64,000 bases of DNA from Laburnicola sp. R22_1 (lineage: Eukaryota; Ascomycota; Dothideomycetes; Pleosporales; Didymosphaeriaceae): assembly GCA_014281115.1 (NCBI GenBank), contig JACONQ010000021.1, forward strand, positions 620,001 through 684,000, given 5' to 3'. Below are positions 35,299 to 46,849 of this stretch, in pieces. The notes under the pieces were generated by a model, which saw only the letters and a list, made by a program, of their open reading frames with translations, searched no databases and was not told the DNA's origin. The position numbers and the translations under genes are program-made. Numbering within the stretch: the stretch's first letter is position 1; each line of letters starts with the position of its first letter.

Positions 35299-35725
35299 AG
35301 TTCTGGCTGAAGGTGTCATTTCGTGTGCTGGGCCGGCTAGCGTGGTATACCAGAAGCATGGGACGATGGTCCCGATACAATTAAAAATATCACCGTTACC
35401 ATGTTGTTGCAGAAAATGGCCAAGCGTTGAAGCGTGTTTGTTACTGACGGGGAGAAACGACTAGAAGTTGGCTTGGCTGATTGATTGCCATTCATGTGGC
35501 GGACATGTATGGCAATCTGGAGATACAAAATTGCTGTTTTGGGCATGTTTTAGCGCGCGGCTGTAGCTTTCACCGCCGTCCAGGCTGCCGGACCGCTACG
35601 TTGGCTTGGGCTCTCACTGGGACCAGGTGGCTCTCGCTCTGCAGCAGCAACAGCCGCAACATGGTGCCTGAAGGCTGTTCGCTAGCTTCGCAATCGACAT
35701 GCAGTTGCGGCAGGCTGTCTGGTGA
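35299..35725. other. Intergenic between tandem genes
   Basis: About 430 bp with no ORF of interest. It includes the 3' end of the retropepsin-like gene and the promoter of the deubiquitinase gene. Confidence 0.5.
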
Positions 35726-38700
35726 ATGTACCCCCCCGCCAAGACGCAGGCACTCAATTTGACTTCAACGCCAACTCCAATAAATCTTCACTCTCTCCGC
35801 CGCGCCGCTCCCCGCACCCCGCACCCATTGCTGCCGCTGCACAGACACGGAGCCGCCTGCTGCCTTTTCCGAGAGCCCGCCGGCCGCCGCCTGCTGGTGC
35901 CGTCACGCGCAAGCGCTTCCGCTCCGCCCGTCTGCCTGCCCGTGAGCTTCCCCGGCTCCGGCAGGCCTCCAAGCGTCACCACGGCTTCAAAGAAGCGCAA
36001 GGTTGAGGGCCACGCACCGCTTTCACCGCACGAGGGCGCCCGCCTAGAGTCGCCCCGCTCGTCCCCACTGCCCGCCCCGACCAGCATTCGCAACTCGGCA
36101 TCGCCCCCGCGCTTTCTTCCTCCACACCTACACGGCGAGGTCCTCGACGCGACGCACGACTTGGCCGCCGACTCCTATACGGCTGCAAGCTCTCCCAGCG
36201 AGGCCTACGCCAACATGACGCTCAACGGCGAGCAAGACAGCAGCTCACGCCCCCGCGCTTCTTCGCCTGCAAAACGGCTGCACTCGGACATGGAAGGTGG
36301 CCACAATATGGATCTAGACGGGCCCGCGCCAGCCCGGAGAGGCAGCGGCCAGGGCAGTCCACTCGCCGCGAAGCCACCCGCGACCGCCTCCACGCGCAGC
36401 TTGCGGGCGACGTCGGTGGACATGGCCGACGCTACCCCGAACGGCCCCAGCACCGTCAGCTCCGAGTCGACGTCGGCTTCGAATGCAGAGTCGGCAGCTA
36501 CCAGTGTCTCCGCGACTTCGGCCGCCGATGTGCCCGCTCTCGACGAGCAGGTCGACAGGGTCTTGGCCCTCTCCCGCAAGCCGCTGCAGGAGCATCAGGT
36601 GGGCTATATTGTCTCGCAGAAATGGCTGGAGCGCGTCTGGGCGAGGACCCCCCAGTATGCCGACAAGCAGCGCGAGTTCAGCAAGTCGGCAGGCGATGGG
36701 GAGATTGGCCCAGTGGACAACTCGGATCTCGTCGACACAGGTGTGTGCTTGTACAGACTGAAAGGTGGCCCGTGTGCTGACTCGTAGTAGCAACTCTCTC
36801 TCCTGATCTAGTGGATCAGCAGGGCGACGTCTTTATCCCGCTACGCCCTGGACTCACGCTTGAGTATGAATACGAAGTGCTCCCCGTCGAGGCCTGGGAG
36901 CTGGTCATCAGCTGGTACGGCGTCAAAGAGGGCACACCTGTGATTCGACGTTACGTGCACAATACGAGCCCCGATAAGTTCTCCCAGAATCTGCAGTACG
37001 AGGTTTATCCGCCCATATTCACCATCCGGAAAGTCCGCAAGACATCACCAGCGACAGATGAGCCTTCGAAAAAGCTGGTTGCGAGCAGGGCCGACAGCTT
37101 CGTGAACTTTATAAAGGCAGCAAAGCAAGCAGCCGGCATTGACGCGAAGCACAATGTCCGCATATGGAGGATTCTCAACTCCAACACTGCCTCCGACCAA
37201 GCACCTCAGCAGCCGTCTGGCATGCTGACCCCTGAAGCATCTCCCCCTCCGCCTGCTCGACTTCCTCTTATCATGGATGCCGCCAGTTTGACTGGGCTAG
37301 ATGTTGGCACCGAGCGGGAAGAGGTAACCGGCAAGGATGAACAGGCTAACGAGGCATTCAACGACGAGTTGAACATCGCTGCGGCTGGCCTTGCCGAGGA
37401 CCAGGTGCTCGTGTTAGAGGAGCAAGATGACAAAGGAGAGTACCTCACGGATACGTTGTCCAAACCTAGCGTGAAGAGTGTCTTGAGCAACAAAGCTGGC
37501 AAGAGGAAAAGCAGCCCCAACAGCGGCAGGAGCACACCAGTATCCTCGGGCCCTATGACGCGTGGCCGCACAAGGACTGGAAAGACACGAGGAACCACTG
37601 GTCTGACCAACCTGGGAAACAGTTGCTACATGAATTCCGCTCTTCAGTGCATCCGCAGTGTTGAAGAGTTGGCGATATATTTCCTAGCTGGCGATTACAA
37701 ACGCGACATAAACCCGGACAACCCTCTTGGACACGGCGGGCAAATTGCCAAGTCCTATGCAGGGCTGCTTACCTCCATTTATGACGAGACCGGACTATCT
37801 TCATTTGCTCCGAAGAACTTCAAAAACACCCTTGGTCGCGCGGCGCCCATATTTTCAGGCTATGGACAACAGGATTCACAAGAATTTCTCAGTTTCTTAG
37901 TCGACGGTTTGCACGAGGACCTGAACAGGATCAAGAAGAAGCCCTACACGGAATATCCCGAGTCAGACGACAAAACCGTGCATGATCCAGAAGCCATCAA
38001 GGCATTGGGCAACAAATTCCGCGCCATCCACCATTCTCGAAATGACTCTGTCGCTATGGATCTGTTCAACGGCTTCTACAAGAATACTATGGTTTGCCCT
38101 GATTGCAACAAAGTGAGCATCACCTTCGATCCGTATAGCCTCGTTACTCTCCAACTCCCCATAGAGCAGACTTGGCAACATCCCATGAAGTTTGTTCCTC
38201 TCTTTGGAGAGATTTGCGAGCTCGAAATCGATATCGATAAGAACGCAACGGTCAAGAATCTGAAGGAATACGTGGGCAAGCGTTTCGGTGTCGAGTGGAA
38301 CCGTCTGATGGCGTCCGAAGTCTACAGTAACAAGTTCTACCGACACTTGTACGACTCAGAAACCCTTGCAGACTGCAACATTACTCAGCGCGACGAGATT
38401 TACATCTACGAAATCGAAGATGTCCCGACGAACTGGCCCGGCCCGAAGAAGAAGCACCAATATGAGCAAAGCAGCATCTGGAGGAATAATTCTGAAGAAG
38501 ATCTGCCCAAAGCTGCCCATGCACATCACGAGCGAGTCCTAGTACCCATTTTTCACCGAAAGGGGAGAAACCTTACATTGTGGCCTTCATACATTCTTGT
38601 TAATCGTGAAGAAGCTAGGGACTACGATGCGATTCTTAAAAAGGTTCTAGCCAAGGTTGCGCAAATGACGACCCGCGACATTCTTTCAGAAGGAAACACT

Positions 38701-40667
38701 ACCTCCGCACCGGAATCTGGCTCCGGTTCCGAGGTTGTGCTAACGACAGAGGAGGATTCTCTTTCTGACGGTGATCCTCTGGTGCAGGACAGGTCCGTTG
38801 AGGGTGAAGATATAGTGGAGGTAACAATGACTGAGCCACTGGATATTACGTATGCACTCCCCGAGGTCCTTCGACCTGAAAGCTTCTTACCGCCTGGATT
38901 TAGGAACCTGTTCGAGATGAAGTACTCGCGGCCAGGAAAGGATTACGTTCCTACCGGTTGGAGCTCACTTGAAACCCACAAATCGTTCGAGCCGATACTG
39001 AAGCGAGTCCGTGTTCCTTCCACGCGGGCGTCTTCGACCCAGTCACTCGATGCGGGAAGTAATGTTACTTCTAGCGACGAAGACGACAACCCGCAGTTCT
39101 CTGCAGATGCACAAAGCTCGATGGAGGCGGCAAACCAGAGCAGTGACGAGGATATGCAACCTTCTATTGAAGAGACGCCTTCTTTTAGTCGTGGTGGTCG
39201 GCAGAAGAAACACATGTCAAAAAAGGCGCGAAGGCAGGAGCGAAAGCATATGAACAATAAAACTTTCAAAGCTAGGAAGGGCAAAGACCGACATATTGAG
39301 CAGCCGTCTCAGTCCTACGATGAGCTGGACGATGAAGATGACGATCGATTGATCAAGCTGGGTGAAGCCATCGTCCTTGAATGGAATGCCGATGCATATG
39401 ATGCTCTCTTTGGCGGTGTTAATGCCGACGACTCTCGGGGTATGGATACCACGAAATTCGTCAAGACGCATGAAGACGAAGAACTTCAAGCGAAAAAGGC
39501 CAAGCGAGCTGCCCGACGAAAGAATGGACTTCAACTTGAAGAATGCTTCGCCGAAACGTCCAAATGTGAGGTGCTTTCAGAAGATAACGCTTGGTATTGC
39601 AACCGGTGCAAAGAGCTGCGTCGAGCTACCAAGACACTGGAAATCTGGACTGCTCCCGACATCCTTGTTGTACACCTCAAGCGGTTCAGCTCGCATCGCA
39701 TCTTCCGAGACAAGGTCGACGCTCTTGTCGACTTCCCCATCGAGGGTCTAGACCTCTCCGAGCGGGTCGGGCTCTCTGAAGGCAAGGAACTGGTGTACGA
39801 TCTGTTCGCCGTGGACAATCATTATGGCGGACTTGGTGGAGGACATTACACTGCCTATGCTAAGAACTTCTTCGACCAGCAGTGGTACGAGTACAATGGT
39901 GAGCTTCTTTTCTTCACTGGCGTCTTTACACGTGCTGACATTTCACAGACTCTAGCGTAATGAAGGTGTCCAATCCAAATTCCGTCGTAACAACCGCAGC
40001 CTATCTTCTCTTCTACCGACGACGCTCGGCCGGCCCTTTAGGCCCTCCCGAGCTTCAGCAGATTGTCCACGCATGGCGCAACCCCGACTCTGAAGCAGCC
40101 GATAACTCGGACGATGCCAAGTCCCGCACCGCGTCGCCGTCGGGAAACGGCTTGCGCCTCGGCGGCTCGTCCCGCAATTCCCGCAATGGGTCGTCGAGCG
40201 CTTTCGCAGCCGGAGCGGGAGCCCTGTACGGAGGTGGTTCGGGCGCAGCCGGGAGCCTTCTGCAGAACGGAGTCGCAGCCGGGAACCGTGAGGTCGACGA
40301 CTCTCCACCCGACTACATCGAGGACGAGGGCTACGATGACGGCCACTCGGTGGACATGTCGAACCACTATGCGCCGCTCGGTCTGCACCATCACCACGAC
40401 CACGACCATGAGCCTGTGTGGAACTTTGCCAACTTGAGTAGGGATCCAGAGCAGGATGCGGATGGGAGTGATGTGGCGGGGTTGGGGGAGGGGGATGACT
40501 TGCAGGATCGCATGCAGGAGGACTTTGGCGATGATGAGATGTTTGCGTCTGGGATGGGGATGGGGACGCCGGTCGAGGATGTGGATGTCGATGAGGGTGT
40601 TGAGCAGGTGTTGCCGGCTTTGTTGCCGGATGATGAGTTGGCGGAGATTCATATTAAGCAGGATTAG
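35726..40667 (+). CDS. Ubiquitin-specific protease, Ubp12/USP15-type
   Basis: Three exons, 35726-36740, 36812-39898 and 39949-40667, with introns of 71 and 50 bp; 1606 residues if the first ATG is used. After a disordered N-terminus with a KKRKVE basic patch, a DUSP domain spans about residues 275-400 and crosses the first intron (SDLVDT/VDQQGDVFIP, WELVISWYGV). The catalytic Cys box is LTNLGNSCYMNSALQC, the DQQ/QDSQEFLSFLVDGLHEDL stretch follows, zinc-binding CPDC...CNRC pairs flank the large UBL/acidic insert, and the His box is GGLGGGHYTAYAKN. The second intron falls right after the His box and joins YEYN to DSSV. The family removes ubiquitin from nuclear and cytosolic targets. The true start may lie further in (next ATG 36214). 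Confidence 0.88.
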
Positions 40668-41735
40668 AGGTGGGGTGGGGGATTTGAGTAGGGTAGCATG
40701 GGGCCGCTGGGGTTTTACGTCCGCGGTCTTTTTTCAGACTTTCTTTCTTTCCTGTCTTTCTTTTTTTGCATGGTTACAAGGGAAGGGAGAAAAAGTAGAT
40801 TCTTTTTTTTTAACGCTCGGTGTCTTTTGATGGGGGTTCTGGGCAGAGGTGATACGTGAAACTCTTTTCTTCTTCTTCTTCTTCTTCTTTTCTACTTCTG
40901 TTGATGATGTTGATGATCTGGTGGCGATGGATTGATTGTTTAGATGGTTTTATGGTGGGTCGGTGCGTGGAGATGTGGTGAGAGAGAGAGGCCCAGGGAG
41001 GATAAGGAATAGAGAGAGAAATATATGTGGGTGAGAGAGACAGATAAGGTATGGCGTAGTAAGTATAGCATGGCATGGCATGGCATCGGGTGAGGGGGAT
41101 GTGTGGATGTGTGGATGTATGCGTGTGTGTGCATTAGATGGCGTTTCGATTCCCTCTTTTTTATCATGGGATGGATAGGGATAGGGAATAGAAAGTGTTC
41201 ATTCATTCATTCATTCGTTCATTTCTTACTTGCTTTACTTGAAATAGTAACGTGGATGAACATCGTGCTTCTTGGGACAGCGCCCTGACATCCTAATGTT
41301 AATAATGCGTATCTTTTAAAGGTAAGCGTGGGGATGGATATTCAGAGACGCAACGTTGCGCACTTTTGGTATAGTGTTGGGAGGATAGGGTGAGGGTGAG
41401 GGTGAGAGAGGAGTAGGGTGTATGTGTGGGGAGTGGAAGCGGTTGAAAGGCCATGTATCGTGCTGTGCGTTAGGTAACCTGGCCTGGCTGGGAAGATAAG
41501 TACAATAAATGTATGTGGGGAGTAGAGGACGTTCGGAATGTGTATAGTTTCTATTCCTATAGCTAGGACAAAGTTCCCAGCACAGTATACATACTACCCC
41601 AGCATGGGGAATACCGAGATCGAGGACCCTTAGACTTCTTTCCATCTACTTAAGGTAGCCATATATACATCTGGCATGCCCACGAGACCAGGCCTCCCTT
41701 CAACTTTCAAAGAAAAGAAAAAACCCCATCACACC
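40668..41735. other. G/T-rich intergenic region with microsatellites
   Basis: Downstream of the Ubp12-type gene the plus strand is strongly G/T-rich and nearly free of C over 40440-41660. It carries simple repeats: (CTT)n at about 40866-40890, GGCAT repeats at about 41069-41086, (ATTC)n at about 41197-41222 and GAGGGT repeats near 41391-41410. No gene is supported. Confidence 0.6.
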
Positions 41736-42748
41736 CTACTCCACATGCAAAACCCACCCATCCCCAACCCTCGCCCCCTCCGCATTCTCCCCACCCCAAA
41801 ACACAATCATCTTCCCCCCATCCCCACCCCCAACATCAGCACCAAAAAACGCCCGCGGCCCCGGATGCAATTTCCCCTCCGCAGCATCGCCCAGATCATC
41901 CGGCACACGCACCAGGACCTCAGCCCAAGTCCATTTTCGGCTGTCCGCGCCGACGCCGGAGCGGATAGCGTCTTTGATTTTAGCGGGCTTGATGGCGTCT
42001 TTGAGGCTGGGTTTTGCGGCTGGGGCGAGGTTGCTGGAGGGCAGTTGGAGGGCCCATGTGTCGCTTCATTGGGTGGGTTGTTTGGTCTCGCGTTTGGAGG
42101 GGAGGGCTGAGCTCGGGTGTTTCTCTTCTGTGGAAGTTGGGGTCTCGGTGGGGGCCGTGGGAGAGCGGGCGCCGAGGAGGTAGATGAGGTAGTTTCTTCC
42201 GTAGCCTGTGGAGAGGGCGAGTAGAGGACGATCCAGATCTTGTGTTCTGGCTTGAAGAGCCAGATTTCTCCTCTGTCGTCGGGACCACCGCTGGTAGAAG
42301 ACTGGCCGCCGTAGATAACGACGCCGCCTTGGAAAGCACAAGCTGCATGTTTCGTCCGCGGGGATGGAACTTCGTCTCCCTCGGCAGCGATGGCGGGGAT
42401 TAGCTGGTATTCTGGCTCGTGGTTCTTCTCTGGGGCAAGATTGATGACGTGGATGTCGTTGGTTGCGAGAGCTCCGTCTGCAGTCTCGCCGCCGAAGATG
42501 TACGCTTTTGAGTTGACGGCGGTGAGAGTGTGGCTAGAGCGTGCTAATGAGCGTCTATTCATGTCATCGTCATTGGCGACAGCAATGCGCGTGAACGTTG
42601 CGCTGAGAGGCTGAGTCGGCTTGGTGAGGAAGTAGGTTGCTACACCGGCCTGTACGGTTGTCGAAAGGACTTCTTCGGCGGCCAGGGCGCCGGCTGCTAT
42701 TTCGGCTATGGTGGAGGTACTGCTTCTTGGAAGTTTTGGAGACAACAC
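41736..42748 (-). pseudogene. Kelch/galactose-oxidase-like beta-propeller protein, disrupted
   Basis: On the minus strand, Kelch units are readable as ARSSHTLTAVNSKAYIFGGE, SPRTKHAACAFQGGVVIYGG and, in another frame, GRNYLIYLLGAR and PGPRAFFGADV...MIVFWGGE, ending VLHVE at the TAG at 41736-41738. The frame changes near 42205-42240, between the second and third units, where part of a blade seems lost. A TGA at 42066-42068 interrupts the third-to-fourth linker before SDTWALQLPSS. No convincing ATG was found; the upstream limit 42748 is only the end of the open frame. Together these point to a decayed gene rather than an unusual splice pattern, although sequencing errors could mimic it. Intact relatives are six-to-seven-blade Kelch proteins of unknown function. 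Confidence 0.7.
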
Positions 42749-43172
42749 AGATTCGCTGGGGCTGTAAAACTTTTGTCGATGCGTTGTTTGGGGGAGTCTA
42801 TGAGGGTCCGCTGTGTTGAAGTGAGGGCGCGGTAGGTGCCACCCGATGACGTCAAGGTCTCAAAACGCGGATCATTCTGTGAACTCGTGCGATGTCTTAC
42901 TCCCAACCACTTCGGTAAGAAACGATTTGATCTCCTACAACTTCAAAGCTATTCTACCTGCGAATATCGAACCAACTCACGTCACCTTAAAGTTTACAAG
43001 TTGGAGGCTAATTACGCTAATGCAGGTACCATTCACTGACCCGAGTCCGCCTATGTCGATCATTCTACAGCTGCAAATAGAGCGTTGAGACCACTCAGCC
43101 TCGGTAATGCTCATCCCGTGGTAACATATGGTTCTTAGTGTTGTGTTACATAGTCCATTGATTGCTATACCA
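42749..43172. other. Intergenic
   Basis: About 420 bp between the Kelch remnant and the 3' end of the Cys-rich membrane gene. No feature was recognised. Confidence 0.5.
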
Positions 43173-45239
43173 TCAACCCAGGAGGGTCGAATCGCCAATG
43201 ACGGCGTCAGCCAAGAGTGTGCCAAAGAAACCCGCAATCATCGCCGTGAATCCGTACCATATCATGAGAAAGCCCATATCGCCAAGGCAAAGTATGAAAT
43301 AGCTTGCTTGCCTCTACACGCACGTCATACCCTTGTGTTCGCACTCGCAGCCACCTCGACCCATCTTACGAGCAACCCGCGCAGTAGCGGCGGAGATCAT
43401 GCCCGCCATGCTGCCGACCAAGAAGACGACGAGCAGTACTTGAAGACAAGCCAGGTCAAAACAGAACATGTTGGTGCTGCCGTTGATCTGGTAGTTGGTG
43501 GCGGTGGCGTCGACCGGGGGAGGAGGCCGCGTTACAGCATCCGGCACCGGGCGGCGTGGGCCGGGGTCCTCGAAGACACATGCGTTTCCTGACCAGCGGC
43601 CCCCTTGATAGCTGCAGGTAACCTTGTTGATATCGAATAAGCAGTCGCGGGTTTGCTGGATGCCGCCGTAGAAGGTGCACTTCGCTTGGTCGATATTGAC
43701 GTTGTATGAGCCGCCTCTATAATTTTGTAAGAGATCGCAGGCAACGAATGGCTGGTGACCTGCACTCACTTGACGAAAACATCATAAGAACCAGATTTGT
43801 TGAGGACGGGTTAGAGGCATCTTCGGCGCACGCGGGGTGCTTATACGTGCGCCAGGCAGTGCATGAGCCGCAGGCATCGAGAGGCAGAACGTCGCAGACA
43901 CTGTAGTATGTGAGCGAGTTTCGAGTATTATATACGTGCTACTTACTTCTCCCCCGGGGTCAATCCGTGATGTCACGTGATCCCGGGCCGGCTGTTTGAC
44001 CGACCACCGTGTTACGTAATCGATGATTTCTCTGACAACATTTTTTGCTGCAACAATAACAACAACAATTACAACAGCAACCAACCTAACTATTTTGTTA
44101 ACTCTCTCCCACAATAAATCTCCCCTTGCAACCAGCGAGCCGTATTCCGCCCCCCTAGGACCTCGCCGCCGCCTATCTCCCCCGTGCTCCTGCCGCCGCC
44201 GCTCACCCTCACCCTTATCGCTTAGTCGCGGTCCCCCACCTTAATAGCACCCTAGATAATTGCTACCGCGTCCACAAGCTTCTTGCGCTACAGCTGCGCT
44301 TTCGAACTCCTATAGTCCCTAAGGAACCGCCACTTATTGTCTAGCAGCCGCCCTATGCCTTTGCTTTGCTAGTCCTTATCTTTAAGCTTCTCTAGCAACG
44401 CCTCTACTTTATCCTGTTGTTGCAGTATAAACGCCTAACCTAACCTTATATCTAGGTACTAAAGGAGTGCTTTGCACTCTAGGATCTAGAGTTGTAGGAC
44501 TAGCTAATAAGGCCTAAATAGCTAGGGCTAGGTGTTGTTAAAGATATTAAGATTAAGAGGCCCCTCTAACAACCCTACTTACTATATAAGATTGCTAAAT
44601 CTCTAGAGATTGTCTTTAACTTTGCCTAGCCAATCCTCTATATACTCTTAGAACTCTACCACAGCTGTGCTGCCCTATGTGGAAGAAGTGGTGTAGTTAG
44701 GCCGCTAGAATGTTATCGCATTGCCAGATATAATAGATAAAGAGCTGGATTTAAAAGACAGTAGTGGTAGTTATGCGTTAAAGATAAAGATTTAGTGTAC
44801 TAGGCGTTGCTAATATTATAAGAGGCAGACTTTATACGCTGTGCGTACAGCAAACCATAGTTGCGCTACTGCCAGGTTGCGAACACAACAACTAAACCAT
44901 AGTTGAGCGTCCTATCGCCCACACTGCTCCTACGATTGCGACTCCACAGTCTACTGCAGCTCTCTAATAGTCTACTAGTTAAGAGATAATATATAACTTA
45001 GTTATGCTAGATAGCAGACTATCTATTAACTGCTGTTAACAATACTGCTGTAAAGAAAGTTAATAATAAAATTATTGTTATTTTGTGTATATTTTGTTAC
45101 TACCACTGTGTGCTAGGTACTGGGTTTTAGTGCCTCCTGTTTTACTCCTCTCTGTGTATGGTGCGGACTCGACCTTGGTTAGAATCTCCACACGACGAAG
45201 ATGTTCAATACGTGCTACTTACCCGCCGAACGACATCAT
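43173..45239 (-). pseudogene. Cys-rich membrane protein, paralogue 1 (damaged; insertion in intron 1)
   Basis: Exon 1 is 45223-45239 (MMSFGG), exon 2 43770-43900 (VCDVLPLDACGSCTAWRTY), and exon 3 runs from 43716 downward. Intron 1 is 43901-45222 and would be 46 bp without the inserted element; intron 2 is 43717-43769. Exon 2 ends in SGSYDVFV in a frame one base off its start, so one base is missing near 43808. Exon 3 reads GGSYNVNIDQAKCTFYGG, CSYQGGRWSGNACVFED, a Pro-rich stretch, and a transmembrane helix (VLLVVFLVGSMAGMISA). It meets a TAG ending at 43314, after which the same frame continues as a second hydrophobic stretch (YFILCLGDMGFLMIWYGF) to the TGA at 43173. The family is unknown to me; the ectodomain has paired Cys and GG motifs shared with the neighbour at 45605-46309. 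Confidence 0.65.
43947..45207 (-). mobile_element. 1.26-kb insertion with 15-bp target duplication, class uncertain
   Basis: Identical 15-bp repeats ATACGTGCTACTTAC flank it at 43932-43946 and 45208-45222. No terminal inverted repeats, TG...CA ends, poly(A) or long ORF are seen. The host-strand view starts TGAACATCTTCG and ends CCGGGGGAGAA. Both ends have normal composition, while 44240-45080 is TA-rich as after RIP. A RIP-mutated relative of one end lies at 3236-3416. A variable 14-15-bp duplication fits target-primed (LINE/SINE-like) insertion better than cut-and-paste, but I cannot name the class. The duplication contains the 5' splice signal GTAAGT of the host gene. Confidence 0.75.
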
Positions 45240-45604
45240 AATGATGGTCAGATGGTGTTTGAGAAGTTGATCGGAGCTGAGGAGGGAGAAGGGGGAAAAG
45301 TAAAGTGTACTGTGTGTCGACAACGGATTATTTAAGGGCCGGGAAATGAGCCGATTCAAAAACGCAGTAAAGGAAGGCTGCAGGGTTGGCGGGGAGCCCA
45401 ACAGTGAATCCATAGCCTACTATTACTTTTCACTGTTTGCATCCTTCTCGCAATCTCCACCGCTGCGGCGAGCGCAGTGAAACACTACCGCCGCGTATTC
45501 TACAAATTAGCCATCTAATATCGTACCGAGCCACAAGCAACAAATTTCCATCCATCAGCCAGTTTCTCAGTGACTCTCAAGACAGAACATCGCCATTGAA
45601 ACCT
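45240..45604. other. Intergenic, promoter of Cys-rich paralogue 1
   Basis: About 365 bp between the end of paralogue 2 and the start of paralogue 1, both on the minus strand. CT-rich tracts precede the start. No specific motif is called. Confidence 0.45.
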
Positions 45605-46309
45605 TCAAGTCTCCCCACCACCAACCTTCTCCTCGTCCTTGTAGATACCGGCACCCTTGCTCTCGCTCACGTGGGGCTCGGACTTCCGCATACGCGCGCG
45701 CGCACTACCAACCCACTCGATAACACAAATGCCCAAGAGAATGAACACGATGAGCCACAGCGCAGCCGCGATGGCAGCCGCTTCATCTTGGGAGTACTCG
45801 AAGACGGGCGTATCGGAAATATCTGCTAGATAAGTAAGATAAGGATATAGTTCTAGTTCGGCTGGATATGTGCACTCACCGCGGCGCATCATGGAGTGTG
45901 TGATGTTCTCGAACTTCTGGACATCAGCGTGGCCGACGGCGACGGTACACTCGCCGCCATTGGCATCGGACCATGTGCCGCCAATGTCAATGCAGAGATC
46001 GGACGTGAGATTGATGATGCAGGCGTCGGGAGTCCATGTGCCGCCGGCTGAGCTACAGCTGGAGGTGGTGATGTTGTATGTTGTGGTGTTGAAGGATTGG
46101 AGGCCGCCCCTTGGAGTTATGCATTAGCTCGTATTCTTTTTGTAGTGACAGGTTTGCTTGCGGAACACGCATAATACTTTCAGAGATTAGACTTACTTCA
46201 AAGTGACGAGGTCAGTGGTGGCGGTCGCTGTGTCGCCGTGCCAGCAAGAGCCAATGGGCCAGAAAATGCACCAGGGACGCGGGATGAGGCAGCACGTTAT
46301 TCCGAGCAT
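45605..46309 (-). CDS. Cys-rich single-pass membrane protein, paralogue 2
   Basis: Three exons on the minus strand: 46197-46309, 45880-46109 and 45605-45825. The introns are 46110-46196 and 45826-45879, and the product has 187 residues. The N-terminus MLGITCCLIPRPWCIFWPIG is hydrophobic and Cys-rich. The ectodomain has DLVTLKGGLQSFNTTTYNI, then CIINL...CIDIGGTWSD and GGECTV, with several N-glycosylation sites. A transmembrane helix (AAALWLIVFILLGICVIEWV) and a short basic/acidic cytosolic tail (RARMRK...KDEEKVGGGET) follow. The first intron falls in the same codon position, before GG, as intron 2 of the neighbour at 43173-45239, so the two are tandem relatives. Function unknown; surface sensor or adhesion roles would be guesses. 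No disabling lesion is seen. Confidence 0.75.
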
Positions 46310-46475
46310 GGTAGAAGTGGTCAAGTGTCGTTCTGTTGTAGGTCTTTGTCTTTAACGGCAGGTTGAAGAGTAGAGTTGATAAGTAGAGATAGGAGGCCGG
46401 CGTACTGTTATAACACTTGAATGTGACGCCGCAAGACTTGGCGGATGAAATATGGCTAACTTGGTGGAGTTCAAG

Positions 46476-46645
46476 CACGTGGGCGTGAGGCCCTTGACTA
46501 GCGAGATATTGGGCACGTGGGCCAGATTGGGAAGGTTTCTGGAGGTGAAAGCGTTTGCACAGCCGTAAAGGTGCTTCAAATTGGGCACGTGGGGCCTAAG
46601 TCTTAAGTGTGAATGGCTAGAGGGTGAACTCAGTGGTCGCACGTG
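46476..46645 (+). promoter_or_regulatory. Cluster of four CACGTGGG motifs upstream of Cys-rich paralogue 2
   Basis: CACGTGGG occurs in the same orientation at 46476, 46514, 46586 and 46640 (first base of each), within 170 bp and 167-331 bp upstream of the ATG at 46309. CACGTG is the E-box core for bHLH factors, and a trailing GG is the known high-affinity Pho4-type variant. A cluster of four is unlikely by chance, but which factor binds is not known. The remaining intergenic DNA (46310-46849) shows nothing else. Confidence 0.6.
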
Positions 46646-46849
46646 GGGTAGTATATGGACAACGCGTCTCTGCTTGAGATCTTAGTGACTCCAGTAAAAG
46701 AACGACCTAATGAAAATCCATTGGCTTAGACCCAGAGTGACTTATGCATTCATACATCTTCTATGTCCTATCTTGAGGAGAAGTTACATGGCTAAGAAGC
46801 CATTTACTCCGCCCACCATATTGAGTGCCCTGAAAAGAGTGGTGACTAT

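Noticed and set aside
43947..45207. Solo LTR or DNA transposon as identity of the intron insertion
   Set aside because: No TG...CA ends with 4-6-bp duplication and no inverted repeats; the 15-bp duplication does not fit those classes.
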